A stretch of DNA of 64,000 nucleotides from Litchfieldia salsa. Its GTDB lineage: Bacteria > Bacillota > Bacilli > Bacillales > Bacillaceae_L. The stretch is taken from the NCBI RefSeq assembly GCF_900104555.1, contig NZ_FNJU01000003.1, forward strand, positions 124,001 to 188,000, written 5' to 3'. The position numbers and the translations under genes were made by a program. The notes beneath the pieces are model-generated. The model did no database searches and was not told the DNA's origin. It worked only from the letters and a program-made list of their open reading frames with translations. Positions 27,406 to 37,095 of this stretch are shown here, in pieces; within the stretch, counting starts at the first letter, position 1; every line of letters starts with the position of its first letter.

Positions 27406-27933
27406 ATGTACGATGATCTTCGTTTTCCAGAAGGTAAATTTGAACCAGTAGAGAATCCAACTCCTGAGCAGCGTAACAAATGGGTTCAGGATATTTCAGA
27501 ATTGCCAAAACTTCTTCGACTTACAACTCAAAACTTATCTATTGACCAACTAAATACACAGTATCGTCCAGGTGGCTGGACTGTTCAACAGGTAGTTCAT
27601 CATATGGCCGATAATGATATGAATGCCTTTATCCGCTTCAAAAAAGCACTCACCGAAGATAACCCAATGGCTAGTTCTTATCGAGAAGATTTATGGGCTG
27701 AATTAAGTGACTATCAAAATACTCCAATTGAAATATCTTTGAATCTTATTGAATCAATTCGCACTAGAGTCGTAATATTACTCTCTAATCTATCAATAAA
27801 TGAATTTTATAGGACATTTAAGAGTCCTACACACGGCTCTATGAATCTAAATGTTGCAACTCAAAGATTTGCTTGGCATAGTAAACATCATTTAGCACAA
27901 ATCGAATTTCTTAAACAACGTGAGGGTTGGTAA
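27406..27933 (+). CDS. yfiT: DinB-family bacillithiol transferase-like protein (YfiT type)
   Basis: 175 aa DinB-like four-helix bundle. Metal ligands are visible: HH in VVHHMAD (about residue 65) and HSKHHLAQ near residue 160. Length and motifs match B. subtilis YfiT and its relatives, which include bacillithiol S-transferases. A role in thiol conjugation is likely but not shown by the sequence. AAAAGGATGGGG precedes the ATG. Confidence 0.88.
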   Translation: MYDDLRFPEGKFEPVENPTPEQRNKWVQDISELPKLLRLTTQNLSIDQLNTQYRPGGWTVQQVVHHMADNDMNAFIRFKKALTEDNPMASSYREDLWAELSDYQNTPIEISLNLIESIRTRVVILLSNLSINEFYRTFKSPTHGSMNLNVATQRFAWHSKHHLAQIEFLKQREGW

Positions 27934-28021
27934 ATTCCTTTTAGAATATTGCACACCTAATAGAAGGGAGAATCTGGAATAAATCCTTGTTCAGCCAATA
28001 GAAAGTGAAGAAATAAATCAG

Positions 28022-28041
28022 GTGATGTGATGTGATGTGAT
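28022..28041 (+). repeat. Four tandem GTGAT pentamers
   Basis: Four perfect copies of GTGAT lie 30 bases upstream of the HAD-hydrolase start. They are outside any supported coding frame. Confidence 0.8.
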
Positions 28042-28070
28042 TACATAAGGAAGTGAAGGAGAGTAGTACT

Positions 28071-28742
28071 TTGATATTTTTTGATATAGATGCAACATTA
28101 CTTGACCATGAGAAAGCAGAAAAAAAGGGAGCAACAGATTTTTTCAAACAACATAGAGACGAGATAGGATTTAGTGAAAACGAATTTGTTGAATTATGGT
28201 ATACCTTATCAGAAAAATACTTTGAAAAGTTTCTAGCAAATAAAGTGTCCTTTCAAGAACAAAGAAGAATGCGGATTAAAGATTTGTTTGGTCATCATTT
28301 AAACGATGAACAAGCAGATCTTAAATTCAATCATTATTTGGAGTTATATAAAAGTAATTGGTCAACTTTTGAAGATGTATTTCCTTGCTTGAAGCATTTG
28401 AAACAAGAGGGAATTCGTCTTGGAATCATAAGTAATGGTGATTATAGCCAGCAATTAGAAAAATTAGAAAGAATAGGGATTAATCAATTCTTTGATTGTA
28501 TCGTTTCTTCAAGTGAAATAGGAGTGGCTAAACCTAATCCTGCTATTTTTCAAGAAGCATGTTGTAAAGCCAACGCTGAAGTTCATAACAGTTATTATGT
28601 AGGTGACAGACTTGAAACTGATGCTATTGGAAGCAAAAATGCTGGGATGGTTGGAATTTGGCTAAATCGAAAGAATAACAAGAAACATACGGATGTCACA
28701 GTAATTCATAGTCTCGATGAATTGACAACTTTATTTGTATAA
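28071..28742 (+). CDS. HAD-family hydrolase (YjjG/haloacid-dehalogenase-like)
   Basis: 223 aa. HAD motif I is DIDAT (residues 4-8), motif II is in IISNGD, motif III Lys is in GVAKPNP, and motif IV Asp pair is in VGDRLETD. All four catalytic motifs are intact. Likely a phosphatase on a small nucleotide or sugar phosphate. TTG 28071 with AAGGAG nine bases upstream is preferred over GTG 28053. Confidence 0.9.
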   Translation: MIFFDIDATLLDHEKAEKKGATDFFKQHRDEIGFSENEFVELWYTLSEKYFEKFLANKVSFQEQRRMRIKDLFGHHLNDEQADLKFNHYLELYKSNWSTFEDVFPCLKHLKQEGIRLGIISNGDYSQQLEKLERIGINQFFDCIVSSSEIGVAKPNPAIFQEACCKANAEVHNSYYVGDRLETDAIGSKNAGMVGIWLNRKNNKKHTDVTVIHSLDELTTLFV

Positions 28743-28885
28743 AAAAGTCAATTCTAATTGTAGTAAAGGATTATGTAGACCAATCCCCGTTGAACAACGT
28801 TACAACGTTATTTTTCTTTAAGAAGGAAAAGTGGTTGACTTCGAAGAATATAGAAAAACTATTAACTTTAGGGAGTGCGAAATTG

Positions 28886-29506
28886 ATGATTAATAATGAA
28901 ATGATAGGTGCTAAAAATGTGCCGTTTAGATTGCTTGAACAAAAAGAGGAAAGCAATCATTTAGTTATTGTCTTACCTGGGGCAGGTTACACAACACAAG
29001 CTCCATTGTTACACTTTACAACAGCGTTATTTTACAACAAAGGTTTTGATGTATTACACATTAACTATACATTTAGTAGGGAAGAGTTATCTGATCTAAA
29101 TGAAAGTGATTTTGCAAGAGATATCAAACATACAATCGATCACGCAATCACGGACAAGAAATATAGTCATTATTATATAGTGGCTAAATCAATCGGAACA
29201 AAAGCTGTGGGTTATCTGCTAGATCATGAAATGTTGGAAGATGCAAAAATTGTGTGGTTAACTCCATTACTCCAAAATGATAAGGTATATAATGCAATGG
29301 TTAACACTGTAAATCAAGGACTGTCTATCTTTGGAGGAGAAGATCGTCATTGTTTTATTGTGGAGCGCTTTGAAAAACTGAAAAATAATCATAATCTTAT
29401 ATTAAAAGTGGTTGAAGGTGGAAATCACAGACTAGAGCTTGATCATGACCCACTAAAATCTATTGAAATATTAAAAAGTGTAATTTCAAGCATTAATGAC
29501 TTTTAA
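28886..29506 (+). CDS. Alpha/beta-hydrolase-fold protein
   Basis: About 206 aa. The oxyanion-hole region reads VLPGAGYTTQAPL. The nucleophile elbow AKSIGT has Ala in place of the first Gly of GxSxG. GGNHRLEL provides the catalytic His, and GGEDRH contains a possible acid. The substrate is unknown. AGGGAG lies upstream. A longer in-frame TTG at 28790 would add 32 residues with no clear ribosome site. Confidence 0.8.
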   Translation: MINNEMIGAKNVPFRLLEQKEESNHLVIVLPGAGYTTQAPLLHFTTALFYNKGFDVLHINYTFSREELSDLNESDFARDIKHTIDHAITDKKYSHYYIVAKSIGTKAVGYLLDHEMLEDAKIVWLTPLLQNDKVYNAMVNTVNQGLSIFGGEDRHCFIVERFEKLKNNHNLILKVVEGGNHRLELDHDPLKSIEILKSVISSINDF

Positions 29507-29520
29507 AACTAATGTCGGCG

Positions 29521-29558
29521 GCGATTCTTGAAATTTCAAGGATCGCTATTTCTATATT
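29521..29558 (+). terminator. Terminator-like hairpin
   Basis: GCGATTCTTG pairs with CAAGGATCGC (29521-29530 with 29537-29546), one mismatch, followed by TATTTCTAT. Confidence 0.6.
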
Positions 29559-29641
29559 AATTAAAGTACCGGTTCATTTATTTTAAGAAATAACAGTCAA
29601 GTTTATGCTAGAATCTAAATGGAATACTAATCATAAGATAG

Positions 29642-30403
<762 letters not shown>

Positions 30404-30503
30404 TTTCAAGCATACATGTCAACTTCTCTCGTATACCAGTGATAATCGCAAAACAGCGGATAAAATCAACAGGATTTAACAAAGATATTCCGTTCAAAAA
30501 AAG

Positions 30504-30538
30504 GAGCGTTCTTGCAATTGGCAGGAATGCTCTTTTTT
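30504..30538 (+). terminator. Terminator
   Basis: A 12-base stem with G-U pairs (30504-30515 with 30521-30532) is followed by six T. Confidence 0.8.
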
Positions 30539-30655
30539 GAACCATTAAAAGGGAAATAATGTTAAAATTAACTGAATATTTATTCAAGTGTTGTTTAGGT
30601 TGTGAGAAAAGGGAATAGCTGAAACCGTTTTAGAATTTAATCGTATTAATAATAA

Positions 30656-31222
30656 ATGATGTGGGAAAAAGATAGAAGGCTAACATTGAATAAACATCCT
30701 GTGGGGGTGATGAGGATTTCAAACTCGTTGGAAAGACCTAAAATTAAATTGTTAAAAACGAAAAGCGAGTGGTTATTTGATATTATTGGTTATTCATTCT
30801 ATTTAGGCTCATTAATCTTTTTACTCTACAATTGGAATGAGCTGCCTGACAAAGTTCCTGCTCATTATAACGCTTTGGGTGAAGTCGATCGTTGGGGTTC
30901 AAAAATGGAACTACTTATTTTACCGATAGTAGCGGCATTCATGGCGATTTTTGTGCAAATACTTGAAAAGTTTCCAGAATCACATAATTATCCAGAACGA
31001 TTGAATAAAGAGAATGCTAAAGCGCTTTATTTACTAAGTAGAAAAATGATTAATAGTATAAAAAACATATGTCTTATGATCTTTTCGCTCATCTTAATTG
31101 AATCCGTTTCTATTGCATTAGGCTGGGGAAACGAACTTGGAGGTTGGTTTCTACCGATTGCAATATTAAGTACTCTTATCCCAATAGTTATAGGGATAAT
31201 TAAACAAAAAAAGATTAGATAA
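30656..31222 (+). CDS. DUF1648-domain membrane protein
   Basis: 188 aa with about four transmembrane helices. After the first helix comes the DUF1648 signature (ELPDKVPAHYNALGEVDRW, about residues 61-79). Function unknown; relatives are sometimes linked to sigma or stress operons. The start is uncertain: ATG 30656 lacks a good site, and GTG 30707 or ATG 30710 lie close to GGGGG. Confidence 0.8.
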   Translation: MMWEKDRRLTLNKHPVGVMRISNSLERPKIKLLKTKSEWLFDIIGYSFYLGSLIFLLYNWNELPDKVPAHYNALGEVDRWGSKMELLILPIVAAFMAIFVQILEKFPESHNYPERLNKENAKALYLLSRKMINSIKNICLMIFSLILIESVSIALGWGNELGGWFLPIAILSTLIPIVIGIIKQKKIR

Positions 31223-31247
31223 ATAGCCTTAAAAGGGGAATTTAGGG

Positions 31248-31493
31248 ATGTCTAGTAAACATAAGAGTAAAGAAAATAATACATCTGACTCTATTTTAAT
31301 GGCAGTCGTTATAATATTTCTAATAAAGAATACAATTGACCTATTCGTCTTTGACCTCTTGCCACCAGTTGGTGATAATATCTTTTGGGTCTTTATTTCG
31401 TTCATATTGATACTCATCTTTTATATAAAAAGAAGCTACATTCATCTTTGTATTATGCTAGTAATTTTACTAGTGGGAATACTCAACTTTTAA
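31248..31493 (+). CDS. Small membrane protein, 81 aa
   Basis: Polar N-terminus, then three hydrophobic stretches separated by short loops. It follows the DUF1648 gene by 25 bases and is likely co-transcribed. Family not recognised. Confidence 0.6.
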   Translation: MSSKHKSKENNTSDSILMAVVIIFLIKNTIDLFVFDLLPPVGDNIFWVFISFILILIFYIKRSYIHLCIMLVILLVGILNF

Positions 31494-31525
31494 TATAGGC
31501 CTTGAATAAGTTAGGATGTGTGACT

Positions 31526-32070
31526 ATGGTAGATGGCGATAAATTAGTTTATCCAGCATTTATACAACAAGACGATGAAGGAATGTGTGGTGTTTTTTTC
31601 CTACTCTGTTTCCAGAGTACGGATGGGAATATCCTTTATCACGAGGTGAAACAAAAGGTAAAGCATTACAAGAAGCAAAAAAGGATTTAGCGTACTCTTT
31701 GGCAGGAATTTTGTACGATAATGAAGAACTGCCTTTACCCATCTCTATAGATTTCAATGAGCTTTCGGAGGGGATGGAATTAATTGATATAGATACATCT
31801 ATTGAAGCCTATGCCGAAGATATAAAAGAACATTTAAAAGGTCGCCATTGGCATGTAACTTATTATGATGAAAAAAATGATAATGTTATAGAAGCTATTG
31901 GATGTAAAAATGAACAAGGGTTGTGGGACATTTTTCTTGAGGATCTTACTGAAAACCCCTTCTCCCAGAAAAATACTAATGATTCTTTCCTTTTCACTGT
32001 CAAATTAAGAAGTGAAGCCGAGGAAAAATTCAATCAATTTGTTGAAACTGTAATTCTAAAACGAAAATAG
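31526..32070 (+). pseudogene. HicB-like antitoxin-fold gene with a frameshift in a T7 tract
   Basis: The N-terminal frame from ATG 31526 gives KLVYPAFIQQDDEGMCGVFF and then departs from the family after the tract at 31593-31599. From there the other frame gives the continuation PTLFPEYGWEYPLSRGETKGKALQEAKKDLA and runs to 32070. One extra T would restore a protein of about 180 aa. The N-terminal part matches HicB antitoxin folds. The C-terminal part lacks the usual HTH/CopG. No hicA-like gene is adjacent. Confidence 0.65.
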
Positions 32071-32182
32071 GAATAAACTAATCGGTCTTTTACAGGTAAA
32101 AATGAATGCGTATATAAAAAATTTACCTCTCTAGGTAGTAAAATTAATATGTGTCGTTTATTCTTAAATAGGAGGCGAAAAA

Positions 32183-32578
32183 ATGTCTATTATTTTAAGA
32201 AGAAAGATTTTAACAGCAATCGTTAGTAGTTTGTTATTTGCCCTTATATTTTCTTTGCCAGGCGGCTTTGACATGAATGCATTTGCTACTTTATATTATT
32301 TGAACGTAATGATAGTAGTTACTTATGGAGTCATTACATCAATATTAAGCGACTGGTTCAGTAAATTGATTTCTCAAACGTCTATTACTCGTGAAATTAC
32401 CTCTTTTGTATTTCATTGTCTTTTCGGCTTCATTTTAGGTGTTCTCGGACTTGGTTCTGCTATCTCTTTTTTTATAATTGATCGTTTGTTAACAAAAGTC
32501 AAAATAAGATGGTGGCATGTTATTCTAGGAATATTGATCGTAGTGTTAATATTTATCATTGCTCTAAATATCGGTTAG
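32183..32578 (+). CDS. Conserved membrane protein, 131 aa
   Basis: Four transmembrane segments in a short protein with few charged loops. AGGAGG lies nine bases before the ATG. Family not recognised. Confidence 0.65.
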   Translation: MSIILRRKILTAIVSSLLFALIFSLPGGFDMNAFATLYYLNVMIVVTYGVITSILSDWFSKLISQTSITREITSFVFHCLFGFILGVLGLGSAISFFIIDRLLTKVKIRWWHVILGILIVVLIFIIALNIG

Positions 32579-32635
32579 GAATACTAGCAATATATTATAA
32601 AGCTAGGTGTGATTAAGTGAAACTAAAGCCATTTT

Positions 32636-32664
32636 AAGATCTTCAATACGAAGGTCTTTTTTAT
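32636..32664 (+). terminator. Terminator
   Basis: AAGATCTTC pairs with GAAGGTCTT (32636-32644 with 32650-32658) with one G-U pair, followed by a T-run. The 32665-32810 stretch holds no gene. Confidence 0.7.
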
Positions 32665-32816
32665 ATTAGCCAACAAAAGATTTATTTATAACAATTAAGA
32701 TGTAATGCTGTAAGTAAACGGATACAAAGTGACATTTTTTGTTTTGTACTGCTAGAATTTTAACTAAAGTTTAGACAGGCTATTCTTCGCAGGATTACGA
32801 ATATGATAATTTCGGG

Positions 32817-32840
32817 AACCAGAGTTTAAGCTAAGTCGTC
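32817..32840 (+). promoter_or_regulatory. ECF-type promoter: GGAAC-N17-CGTC
   Basis: GGAAC ends at 32819 and CGTC is at 32837-32840, with 17 bases between. This is the classical Bacillus ECF arrangement. It lies 29 bases before the sigma-gene start. Confidence 0.65.
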
Positions 32841-32868
32841 TAATAAATAAAAGGGGGAACTAAAAGAG

Positions 32869-33408
32869 GTGAATGAGCGACAAGGTGGCAATATTCCAAG
32901 TAATAAAGCTAATTTAATTGAATGGCTATTAAATGAATATGGAACAGAGATAAAGAGGCTTGCATTTCTTTATGTGAAAGACCAATCCCTAACTGAAGAT
33001 ATTCTCCAAGAAGTATTCATTTCATGCTATAAGAACATTGATTCATTTAGGGATGAAAGTAGTTATAAAACATGGTTAATACGAATTACAATCAATAAAT
33101 GTAAGGATTCACTGAAAAGGTGGAGCTTTAGAAACTTGGTGTATAGAGGGGAAATTGATTTAGTATATGATTTGAATTCTCCAGAAAAACAAACTGTATC
33201 TGAAGCGGAGGGTCAGCTTTTGATGAAGGAAGTATTAGATCTGCCGTTAAAGTTCCGTGAGGTCATTATCTTATTTTATTATCAAGATATGACTATTGAT
33301 GAGATTAGTAAGTTACTAGAAATAAACCAAAATACAGTAAAAAGTCGCCTTCATCGTGCACGGACAAAATTAAAGGGTGGATTGGTAAGGAGGGGATTCA
33401 ATGGATAA
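32869..33408 (+). CDS. ECF RNA polymerase sigma factor
   Basis: 179 aa. Region 2 (SLTEDILQEVFISCYKNI, then YKTWLIRITINKCKDSLKR) and region 4 (KFREVIILFYYQDMTIDEISKLL) are clear. The region 4 sequence differs from the other two ECF factors in the window, so it likely has another regulon. GTG start with GGGGGAAC and AGAG upstream. It overlaps the next gene by eight bases. Confidence 0.94.
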   Translation: MNERQGGNIPSNKANLIEWLLNEYGTEIKRLAFLYVKDQSLTEDILQEVFISCYKNIDSFRDESSYKTWLIRITINKCKDSLKRWSFRNLVYRGEIDLVYDLNSPEKQTVSEAEGQLLMKEVLDLPLKFREVIILFYYQDMTIDEISKLLEINQNTVKSRLHRARTKLKGGLVRRGFNG

Positions 33409-34087
33409 GAAATTAAGAGATTTAAAAGAGAATCTAGATCATTCAGTACTAAAAGATATACAGATTACTCATAATGAAAAACAACGGATTTTAGAATCAT
33501 TGCATAAGAAAGATAAACGATTAGTTCCTTATCCATATTATTTAGCAGTGGTAACAGCTGCAGTAATACTGCTTATCTTATTGATACCACAGTTCCAAAA
33601 AGAACACGATCAGGCAAGCACAATTTTAAATGAAGTATTACAAACAGAGTACCAAGACGATATCTACTTTCCTACTTTTAAACAATATCCAATCACCTTT
33701 TCAACCATTTTGTATGCACCAAATGGAGGGGAAAAGAAGGACTTTATGGTAACCTATTCGGAAACATCTGGTGAATTAATGGATATGGAAGGTTCAGATC
33801 GACAAAGAATATTGTATGGACCGTATGAGGGGGAAATGGTATTTCGAGTCACCTACAGCAATTTTCAAGTGTCTATGAATCAAAGATCAAACATAGAAAC
33901 AATTGGTGGCGTTAAAACAATCGTTGATGAAATTGAAAATGATAATGGACATTTTTGGTTAGTCTCATTTAATGTGAAAAATGGATCGTATTACATTGAA
34001 TTTAATCTGTCAGAAAAACTTGAAAAAGTAGATGCTATATCTATTGTCGAAAACATTATAGAAGGTAGTATTACTAATATCAGATGA
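33401..34087 (+). CDS. Putative transmembrane anti-sigma factor
   Basis: 228 aa: about 42 charged cytoplasmic residues, one transmembrane helix (about 43-62), and an extracytoplasmic domain. The ATG overlaps the sigma gene by eight bases, so translation is coupled. The anti-sigma role is inferred from these features. Confidence 0.78.
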   Translation: MDKKLRDLKENLDHSVLKDIQITHNEKQRILESLHKKDKRLVPYPYYLAVVTAAVILLILLIPQFQKEHDQASTILNEVLQTEYQDDIYFPTFKQYPITFSTILYAPNGGEKKDFMVTYSETSGELMDMEGSDRQRILYGPYEGEMVFRVTYSNFQVSMNQRSNIETIGGVKTIVDEIENDNGHFWLVSFNVKNGSYYIEFNLSEKLEKVDAISIVENIIEGSITNIR

Positions 34088-34237
34088 TTTATAGGGAGTT
34101 TCACTTGTACAAACGATTGCTAACACAATTTTATAGTATAATATGTGATAGGAAAAAACGAAATTAAGACAACCTTTATCTTTTTTTGAAAAAGATTCGA
34201 AAAGAGTTAATTGAACTTCTTAAGAGGAGGAAAAAGG

Positions 34238-34678
34238 ATGAAAATTTATGTGGATGCAGATGCTTGTCCGGTGAAAGATATTATTATATCTGAAGCAAGG
34301 AATTTAGAAATCCCTGTTATTCTTGTTACAAGCTTTTCTCATTTTTCTAATGCAGAACAGCCACCAGGAGTGGAAACGATTTATGTTGATTCTGGAGCAG
34401 ATGCTGCAGATTATCGAATTGTAAAGTTAGTGGATAAAGGAGATGTTATTGTGACGCAAGATTATGGTCTTGCGTCGCTAGGTTTAGCGAAAGGAAATAT
34501 CGTCCTTCATCATAAAGGATTTAGTTATACAAATGAAAATATTGACCAATTATTGCAAACACGTTATTTAAGTGCAATGTCTCGTAAAAGCGGACAGCGA
34601 ACAAAGGGACCAAAGCCTTTTACAGCAGAGGACCGGGAGCAATTTAGGGGTCTTTTTAAACAGGTTATTTCTAGGTAA
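34238..34678 (+). CDS. yqxD: YaiI/YqxD family (UPF0178) protein
   Basis: 146 aa. The start [15 protein letters not shown] is diagnostic of the family, a PIN-like fold with conserved acidic residues that may bind metal. The [15 protein letters not shown] and [13 protein letters not shown] blocks follow. A ribonuclease role is suspected but not proven. ATG 34238 has AGAGGAGG upstream; the upstream in-frame codons to 34211 overlap that site. Confidence 0.93.
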   Translation: MKIYVDADACPVKDIIISEARNLEIPVILVTSFSHFSNAEQPPGVETIYVDSGADAADYRIVKLVDKGDVIVTQDYGLASLGLAKGNIVLHHKGFSYTNENIDQLLQTRYLSAMSRKSGQRTKGPKPFTAEDREQFRGLFKQVISR

Positions 34679-34722
34679 AAAACGAGGCTGAACCAAGAGA
34701 TTCAGAAAAGGAGAGAAATATA

Positions 34723-34914
34723 TTGAAGTACATAAAATCACAAATGCAACAACTAATTAAGGAAAATAAAGAACTGCATACACGCTTTAAAGAACTGAAG
34801 GAAGAACATAGTCTTGAAAAAAACAATGCGCTCAAGGCCTTGTATCATTCAGAAGTTGCTGATGGAGGAAAATACCAGGTAGCTTATCAAGCACTTGATC
34901 AGCCAAAAAAATAA
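34723..34914 (+). CDS. Small coiled-coil protein, 63 aa
   Basis: Mostly charged heptad-like helix (residues 5-35, Lys/Glu/Leu-rich) and a short polar tail. It starts at TTG behind AAAGGAGAG and lies 44 bases after yqxD, so it may be in the same unit. Not recognised. Confidence 0.6.
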   Translation: MKYIKSQMQQLIKENKELHTRFKELKEEHSLEKNNALKALYHSEVADGGKYQVAYQALDQPKK

Positions 34915-34956
34915 ACTCATTTCTTTTATTTTAAATGATTGTAACACTGTACTAAG

Positions 34957-34992
34957 AGGGCGATTCTTCATGAAGGAATCAGCCCTTTCTTG
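34957..34992 (+). terminator. Terminator
   Basis: AGGGC-ATTC pairs with GAAT-GCCCT (34957-34966 with 34976-34986) with one bulge each, then TTTCTTG. Confidence 0.6.
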
Positions 34993-35099
34993 TTGTAGCA
35001 ACGGTAAGGTTAATAAAAAAATGTATTCTTTAATTAAGATTTAATGGTAAAATAATACAAAAAACATCGAGAGGAAAAAATCAGTAGGGGGCTGCGTAA

Positions 35100-35297
35100 A
35101 TGGAGAGTTTAATTTTTGTTATTCCAATTACTTCAATTCTGATTGGCCTATATTTCATTACATTAGGGCTTTGGGAATTAAGAGAAGGTATTAATAGAAA
35201 ACAATACATAAAATATATGTTCACAGGTTTATTTTTGTTGGTTATTTTAACCCCTATGATTTGGCTCTTTGGTAGTAGCTTTCTCTTTCGAATGTGA
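35100..35297 (+). CDS. Small membrane protein, 65 aa
   Basis: Two hydrophobic segments (residues 3-22 and 40-60) flank a basic loop. AGGGGG precedes the ATG. Not recognised. Confidence 0.6.
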   Translation: MESLIFVIPITSILIGLYFITLGLWELREGINRKQYIKYMFTGLFLLVILTPMIWLFGSSFLFRM

Positions 35298-35360
35298 TGA
35301 GGTTATAAGTTAATGTGAAAAAATTATATAGGTGTGTAATATCTAAGGAGGTAGAGGAAA

Positions 35361-35810
35361 ATGAATAGATTAAATCTCATAACACTTGGTACAAATGACA
35401 TTGTTAAGTCCAATCATTTTTTCAAAGAGTTAGGGTTTGACACTTCAATTAGAGGTACAGAAACAAACCCATTTATCATTTTCTTTAGAAATGAAGGAAC
35501 AAGAATTGCTTTATATCCACTAGATGAACTTGCTAAGGATATTGATCGTCAAAATCCCCCTACAAAACCAAATGGTTTCTCTGGGATAACTTTAGCTTAT
35601 AATGCAAAATCAAAGGAAGAAGTTGATGAAGTATTAAAGAAAGCAGAGTTGGCTGGAGCCATTATACAAAAGGAGCCTAAGAAGACTGACTGGGGAGGTT
35701 ATGGGGGTTATTTCACTGACCTTGATGGTTACTATTGGGAGGTTGCTTATGGAGAAGGCTGGGAATTTGACGAAAATAATATGTTAGTCATTAATGATCA
35801 AAATGAATAA
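35361..35810 (+). CDS. VOC-family protein
   Basis: 149 aa single VOC domain. It contains the TNDIVKSNHFFKELGF opening and the C-terminal WGGYGGYFTDLDGYYWEVAY, with the Glu metal ligand. It resembles small glyoxalase/bleomycin-resistance-fold proteins. AAGGAGG precedes the ATG. It overlaps the next VOC gene by eight bases. Confidence 0.88.
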   Translation: MNRLNLITLGTNDIVKSNHFFKELGFDTSIRGTETNPFIIFFRNEGTRIALYPLDELAKDIDRQNPPTKPNGFSGITLAYNAKSKEEVDEVLKKAELAGAIIQKEPKKTDWGGYGGYFTDLDGYYWEVAYGEGWEFDENNMLVINDQNE

Positions 35811-36222
35811 TCGTTTAATGGGAAAGTTTATCCAATTTCGTATAGCAAGACCTACAGATAAATTCGAAGAGGTTATCACATTTTATGAAAAGGGTTTGGG
35901 ATTAAAGAAAGTTGCATCCTTCGAAAATCATGATGGATACGACGGGGTTATGTTTGGATTACCAGACTTAGACTATCATTTAGAGTTTACTAGACATATT
36001 GAAGGTAGTCCATGTCCTGCTCCTACGAAAGATAACCTACTTGTTTTTTATATTCCTGATAAAGAAGAAGTGAAAATAATAAAAGATCGATTATCAACTC
36101 TCGGTTACAATGAAGTCGAACCAGAAAATCCATATTGGAAAGAAAAAGGAGTAACAATTGAAGATCCAGATGGGTGGAGAATCGTTTTGATGAATTCAGA
36201 GGGTTTACAAAGAAGAGGTTAA
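35803..36222 (+). CDS. VOC-family protein
   Basis: 139 aa. It begins with a VOC strand (FRIARPTDKFEEVITFYEKGLGL), and VTIEDPDGWRIVLM closes the fold. It overlaps the preceding VOC gene (35361-35810), so the two are translationally coupled and may act as a pair or heteromer. Start 35803 is assumed; ATG 35794 and ATG 35818 are alternatives. Confidence 0.88.
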   Translation: MNNRLMGKFIQFRIARPTDKFEEVITFYEKGLGLKKVASFENHDGYDGVMFGLPDLDYHLEFTRHIEGSPCPAPTKDNLLVFYIPDKEEVKIIKDRLSTLGYNEVEPENPYWKEKGVTIEDPDGWRIVLMNSEGLQRRG

Positions 36223-36327
36223 AGTAAGACCTTTGATTTTTTGAAAAACAGAAAATACCAATTTATCAAGGTAGTTCCTATTATTATATGAAATAATAGG
36301 AACTATTAGAGGGGACAGGGGAACTTA

Positions 36328-36996
36328 GTGCTTAAGAAAATGGGGTTCGTCATCATTCTTTTGTTATCAGCTGTATTAGGAATTTCTGCAATCGTTCGTT
36401 ATTTTATACTTGATCCGGTTGAGGGCAATGCCATTCTTATTAGAGAAGGAATGACAATGTTTAGAATGAACAATCAACTATGGAGTATAGCATTGTACAT
36501 TCATATCATTACAGCCGCTATCCCCTTAGTTTTAGGTCCATTTTTATTTATTAAAAAACTACGCAATCTGCATTTACAAGTCCATCGAAATTTAGGAAGA
36601 GTATATGTTTTAATGATTCTTACTAGTTCTATAGTGGGGATTTATTTATCATTCTACGCCCACGGAGGAATTTTAGCCATTCTTGGCTTTATAGGCTTAG
36701 ATTTAACCTGGCTATACACCACATATAAAGCTTATAAATATATTCGTAAGAAACATCTAGTTCTACATGAGGAATGGATGTATCGCAGTTATGCTGTTAC
36801 ATTTGCAGCTCTTACATTTCGAATGTGGTCAGCGATTATTGGATATTCAATAGATAACTTTACAGTTGGGTATGTTGTTGCCATTTGGTTAAGTTGGATT
36901 GGAAATCTAATAGCCATTGAACTATGGATTCGTATGAATCTTCGTAAAGGAAAGAAAAGACTAAGTAAAGGGCTAACTGAAGAAGTTACTCATTAA
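36328..36996 (+). CDS. DUF2306 family membrane protein
   Basis: 222 aa with six transmembrane segments. LHLQVHRNLGRVYVL and HEEWMYRSYAVTFAALTFR are characteristic of DUF2306 membrane proteins, with His residues placed as in heme- or metal-binding cytochrome-like proteins. Function unknown. GTG start behind GGGGACAGGGGAAC. Confidence 0.85.
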   Translation: MLKKMGFVIILLLSAVLGISAIVRYFILDPVEGNAILIREGMTMFRMNNQLWSIALYIHIITAAIPLVLGPFLFIKKLRNLHLQVHRNLGRVYVLMILTSSIVGIYLSFYAHGGILAILGFIGLDLTWLYTTYKAYKYIRKKHLVLHEEWMYRSYAVTFAALTFRMWSAIIGYSIDNFTVGYVVAIWLSWIGNLIAIELWIRMNLRKGKKRLSKGLTEEVTH

Positions 36997-37095
36997 AATG
37001 TTCAGGATTTGCTTGTAAATAGAACTGGACTTCCAACATGTGGTAGTGTCTAGTCAATGTTTAAAGTAAACTAAACAGAGAATGGAGCAGTTAAT

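Noticed and set aside
28022-28041. Phase-variable coding repeat
   Set aside because: It lies outside the supported coding frame of the HAD gene; only a regulatory effect is possible.
31526-32070. Complete HicAB toxin-antitoxin system
   Set aside because: No hicA-like gene is found on either side and the HicB-like protein lacks the DNA-binding part.
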